From Anaerolineaceae bacterium (GTDB lineage Bacteria; Chloroflexota; Anaerolineae; Anaerolineales; Anaerolineaceae), in the NCBI GenBank assembly GCA_003524305.1, contig DQHW01000002.1, positions 827 to 63,077 on the forward strand: a DNA stretch of 62,251 nt, given 5' to 3'. This document shows, piece by piece, positions 59,541 through 62,251 of the stretch. The notes beneath the pieces were generated by a model. That model was not told where the DNA came from and searched no databases. It was given only the letters and a program-made list of their open reading frames with translations. Each line of letters starts with the position of its first letter. Within the stretch, counting starts at the first letter, position 1. The position numbers and the translations under genes were made by a program.

Positions 59541-62251
59541 ATGATGAATGAAAGCGGTCTTCCCCAATTAATCCCTCCCCGAAAACAAGGTCTATACGAC
59601 CCTATGTTTGAACATGATGCCTGCGGCACGGGGTTTGTGGTGAATATTAAGGGGACTGTTTCGCATGACATCATTGGTCAGGGTCTGACTATTCTTGATA
59701 ATTTAGCTCATCGCGGCGCCACTGGCTCAGAAACGGATACAGGCGACGGCGCTGGTATTTTGATCCAGGTACCGCACAAATTCTTCCAGCGCGAAAGCAC
59801 AAGGTTGGGTTTCAACCTTCCGGGTGAGCGTTATTTTGGCGTGGGGATGTTGTACCTTCCACAAGATGAGACGCTGCGCCATCAGTTTGAAGGTATCGTT
59901 GAAACGATCTGTGAAGAAGAAGGGCAGCATGTGTTGGGTTGGCGCACCGTTCCAACGGATGACAGCACACTTGGCCCCACTGCCAGGGCAGCCCAGCCGG
60001 TGATCCGACAGCTTTTTGTCGAACGCAACAAGACCATCAAAGACCGCATGTCATTTGAACGCAAATTGTATGTCATCCGCAAACGCGCCGAGCACACCAT
60101 TCGCTACTCAGAGATGACCGGCGGCGATCAGTTTTATGTATGCAGCATGTCATACAAAACTTTGGTTTATAAAGGCATGTTAACCTCCCGACAGGTGGGG
60201 GCATACTTCCCCGATTTGTCTGACCCTGATATTGAAACCGCCATGGTGATGGTGCATTCACGTTTTTCTACCAACACCTTCCCCTCATGGGATCGGGCAC
60301 ATCCCAATCGCATGCTGGCGCACAACGGTGAGATCAACACACTGCGCGGCAATGTAAACTGGTTGAATTCACAGCAAACCAAATTCCACTCTGACCGCTT
60401 TGGCAATGACCTGCAAAAAGTGCTGCCCGTGATCAACCCGGATGGATCAGACTCTGGCATTTTCGACAATGTGCTTGAACTGCTGGTGCTGGCAGGCAGA
60501 ACCTTGCCTGAAGCCATGATGATGATGATCCCCGAACCGTGGTCAAAACATGAGAGCATAAGCGAAGAGAAGAAGGCTTTCTACGAGTATCACAGTTCGC
60601 TGATGGAACCCTGGGACGGACCCGCCTCAATGGTCTTTACCGATGGCATTGGCATTGGGGCATGTCTTGATCGCAATGGATTGAGGCCTTCACGTTATTA
60701 TGTCACCAGTGATGACCGCGTGATCCTAGCTTCTGAAGTGGGTGTGCTGGATGTGCCCACAGAAAATGTGATTAAAAAAGGTCGTCTTGAACCCGGGCGC
60801 ATGCTGTGGGTGGATACTGAAGCAGGCCGCATCGTCAGCGATGAAGAGATCAAACACAATATTTCAATAGCCAGACCTTACCGAAAATGGCTGAACGAAT
60901 TTTTGATCAACCTCGAAGACCTGCCTGACCCGGTAAACCTTGAAGTGGAACGTAAAAAAGAGGGCTACGAACGCAGCCAGGATGTGCTCAAACGTCAACG
61001 CGCCTTTGGATACACTTATGAAGATTTACGCGTCATCATCGCACCAATGGCCAAAAATGGCGTGGAACCGATCGGTTCGATGGGTAATGACACGCCGCTG
61101 GCAGTGCTCTCTGACAAAGCGGTGCTATTGTTTGATTATTTTAAACAATTGTTCGCCCAGGTGACCAATCCGCCGATTGACGCTAACCGCGAAGAGATCG
61201 TCACCGCCACCGAGATCATGATTGGCTCAGAGCAGAATTTATTGGAACCGCGGCCTGAAAACTGCCGACAGATCAAACTTAAAAACCCCATTCTGACCAA
61301 TGAAAAGCTTGAGAAACTGCGCCACCTCAATCGCCTGCACTTCCATACCATGACTGTTCCGATTTTGTTCAACCCGGCAGAGGGCGGGGCAGGGCTTGAA
61401 GCAGGTTTGGAGAGGTTGTTTGCCCGCGCGGATGAGATCATTGCCAACGACGAAGCTAATATTCTGATCCTCTCTGACCGCGGTGTGGATGCCGAACATG
61501 CAGCCATCCCCGTGCTGTTGGCGGTGGCAGGGTTGCACCATCATCTCATCCGCAAGGGAACACGCACCCACATCGGATTGGTGGTGGAGTCTGCCGAGCC
61601 GCGTGAAGTGCATCACTTTGCCACGCTGGTGGGCTATGGCGCTGTGGCCATCAATCCATATCTGGCCTTTGACACCATCCGCGAAATGATCGACCAGGGA
61701 TTTTTGACAGACATTGATTACCGCACGGCCTCACAAAAGTACCGCAAAGCCGTGGTCAAGGGCATTATTAAAGTGTGTTCGAAGATGGGTATTTCAACCA
61801 TCCAGAGTTACTGTGGTGCCCAAATTTATGAAGCCGTCGGCCTGAACCAGGAATTTGTAGATAAATATTTCAACGGCACCCCTTCACGCATTGGCGGCGC
61901 AGGCATTGATGTCATTGCCCGTGAAGCGGTCATGCGTCATGAGCAGGCATTCCCCAAACGCCCCGGCGATTTGGAACCATTGGATGCCGGAGGCAAGTAT
62001 CAATGGCGTGAAGACGGTGAACACCATCTCTTCAATCCGGAATCCATTTATTATTTACAACAGGCTACCCGTAACAATGACTATGCTTTGTTTAAAAAAT
62101 ATTCAGCATTAGTCAATGACCAATCTACTCAACTCACCACCCTGCGTGGTCTGCTTGATTTCAAATTAGCCGAGACGCCCATCCCGTTGGATGAAGTGGA
62201 ACCGGTTGAAGCCATTGTCAAACGCTTCAAGACCGGCGCCATGTCTTACGG
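59541..62251 (+). CDS. gltB: glutamate synthase, large subunit (partial, runs off the window)
   Basis: The frame starts ATGATGAATGAAAGC at 59541 with AAGGA seven bases upstream and stays open for about 903 codons to the window edge. The N-terminus MMNESGLPQLIPPRKQGLYD ends in HDACGTGF: Cys28 becomes the N-terminal nucleophile of the class II amidotransferase after removal of the propeptide. RGATGSETDTGDGAGIL, VHSRFSTNTFPSW and RMLAHNGEINTLRGN are diagnostic. The central domain follows (NCRQIKLKNPILTNEKL, ILSDRGVD). The FMN and FeS part and the small subunit gene lie outside. The enzyme makes two glutamates from glutamine and 2-oxoglutarate. Confidence 0.96.
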   Translation, partial: MMNESGLPQLIPPRKQGLYDPMFEHDACGTGFVVNIKGTVSHDIIGQGLTILDNLAHRGATGSETDTGDGAGILIQVPHKFFQRESTRLGFNLPGERYFGVGMLYLPQDETLRHQFEGIVETICEEEGQHVLGWRTVPTDDSTLGPTARAAQPVIRQLFVERNKTIKDRMSFERKLYVIRKRAEHTIRYSEMTGGDQFYVCSMSYKTLVYKGMLTSRQVGAYFPDLSDPDIETAMVMVHSRFSTNTFPSWDRAHPNRMLAHNGEINTLRGNVNWLNSQQTKFHSDRFGNDLQKVLPVINPDGSDSGIFDNVLELLVLAGRTLPEAMMMMIPEPWSKHESISEEKKAFYEYHSSLMEPWDGPASMVFTDGIGIGACLDRNGLRPSRYYVTSDDRVILASEVGVLDVPTENVIKKGRLEPGRMLWVDTEAGRIVSDEEIKHNISIARPYRKWLNEFLINLEDLPDPVNLEVERKKEGYERSQDVLKRQRAFGYTYEDLRVIIAPMAKNGVEPIGSMGNDTPLAVLSDKAVLLFDYFKQLFAQVTNPPIDANREEIVTATEIMIGSEQNLLEPRPENCRQIKLKNPILTNEKLEKLRHLNRLHFHTMTVPILFNPAEGGAGLEAGLERLFARADEIIANDEANILILSDRGVDAEHAAIPVLLAVAGLHHHLIRKGTRTHIGLVVESAEPREVHHFATLVGYGAVAINPYLAFDTIREMIDQGFLTDIDYRTASQKYRKAVVKGIIKVCSKMGISTIQSYCGAQIYEAVGLNQEFVDKYFNGTPSRIGGAGIDVIAREAVMRHEQAFPKRPGDLEPLDAGGKYQWREDGEHHLFNPESIYYLQQATRNNDYALFKKYSALVNDQSTQLTTLRGLLDFKLAETPIPLDEVEPVEAIVKRFKTGAMSY

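Overview
The window looks like a chromosomal segment of an Anaerolineae-type member of the Chloroflexota. The signs are solute-binding lipoproteins with Thr/Ala/Glu/Pro linkers after the lipobox, a long Chloroflexota-style family 5 binding protein, several HTH/receiver and hybrid-kinase proteins, the UPF0237/UPF0210 pair, a GMC oxidoreductase and a lone Flp-type pilin. This is inference from gene style; there is no rRNA or tRNA to confirm it. Most of the window has moderate GC. Two stretches are visibly AT-rich (about 190-3540 and about 23820-25430) and look like later arrivals.

Layout. 1-185 is the start of a DUF4037 gene cut by the window edge. 190-3540 is an AT-rich island with a DUF4062 protein, an AbiGi-like protein, two very small proteins and a long non-coding stretch. 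3590-5280 holds an MFS transporter divergent from an ArsR regulator whose 3' end is frameshifted. 5357-9635 holds single genes: a lipoprotein made of three near-identical ricin-like repeats, an aldo/keto reductase, a membrane-anchored zinc peptidase, a GNAT and a Lys-rich miniprotein. 10112-12570 is an orphan chemoreceptor with a CZB domain. 12624-23810 is a run of housekeeping and accessory enzymes and regulators (hydrolases, GNATs, TrmO, GyrI-like and Rob-like proteins, DUF4332, GNAT-YoaP, ACT, LysE, pilin, methyltransferase, SnoaL-like, epimerase).

23843-25273 is an AT-rich HD-domain gene inserted before the ACT/UPF0210 pair (25437-27403). Then come a GMC oxidoreductase, an SDR divergent from a DUF1801 gene with a large palindrome between them, a PLD-like protein, a VanZ-like protein, a HAD phosphatase, an unknown protein and a PLP decarboxylase. 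35511-39260 is a tight operon of an OmpR-type regulator, a glutamate-dehydrogenase homologue and a PEP/pyruvate-binding protein. In it the regulator has Glu at the phospho-acceptor position and the dehydrogenase lacks two of its three active-site lysines.

40270-47580 is a peptide/oligosaccharide-type ABC operon whose 858-residue binding protein appears circularly permuted. 48215-52196 is a propeller sensor kinase with its NarL-type regulator. 52296-55481 is a sugar ABC importer without its own ATPase. 55644-59168 holds an HTH/degenerate-ATPase/receiver protein facing a hybrid kinase tail to tail. The window ends inside gltB (glutamate synthase large subunit). The kinase/regulator pair between two importers is probably their regulator. 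The pseudo-dehydrogenase operon and gltB point to nitrogen/carbon balance sensing, but this is inference.
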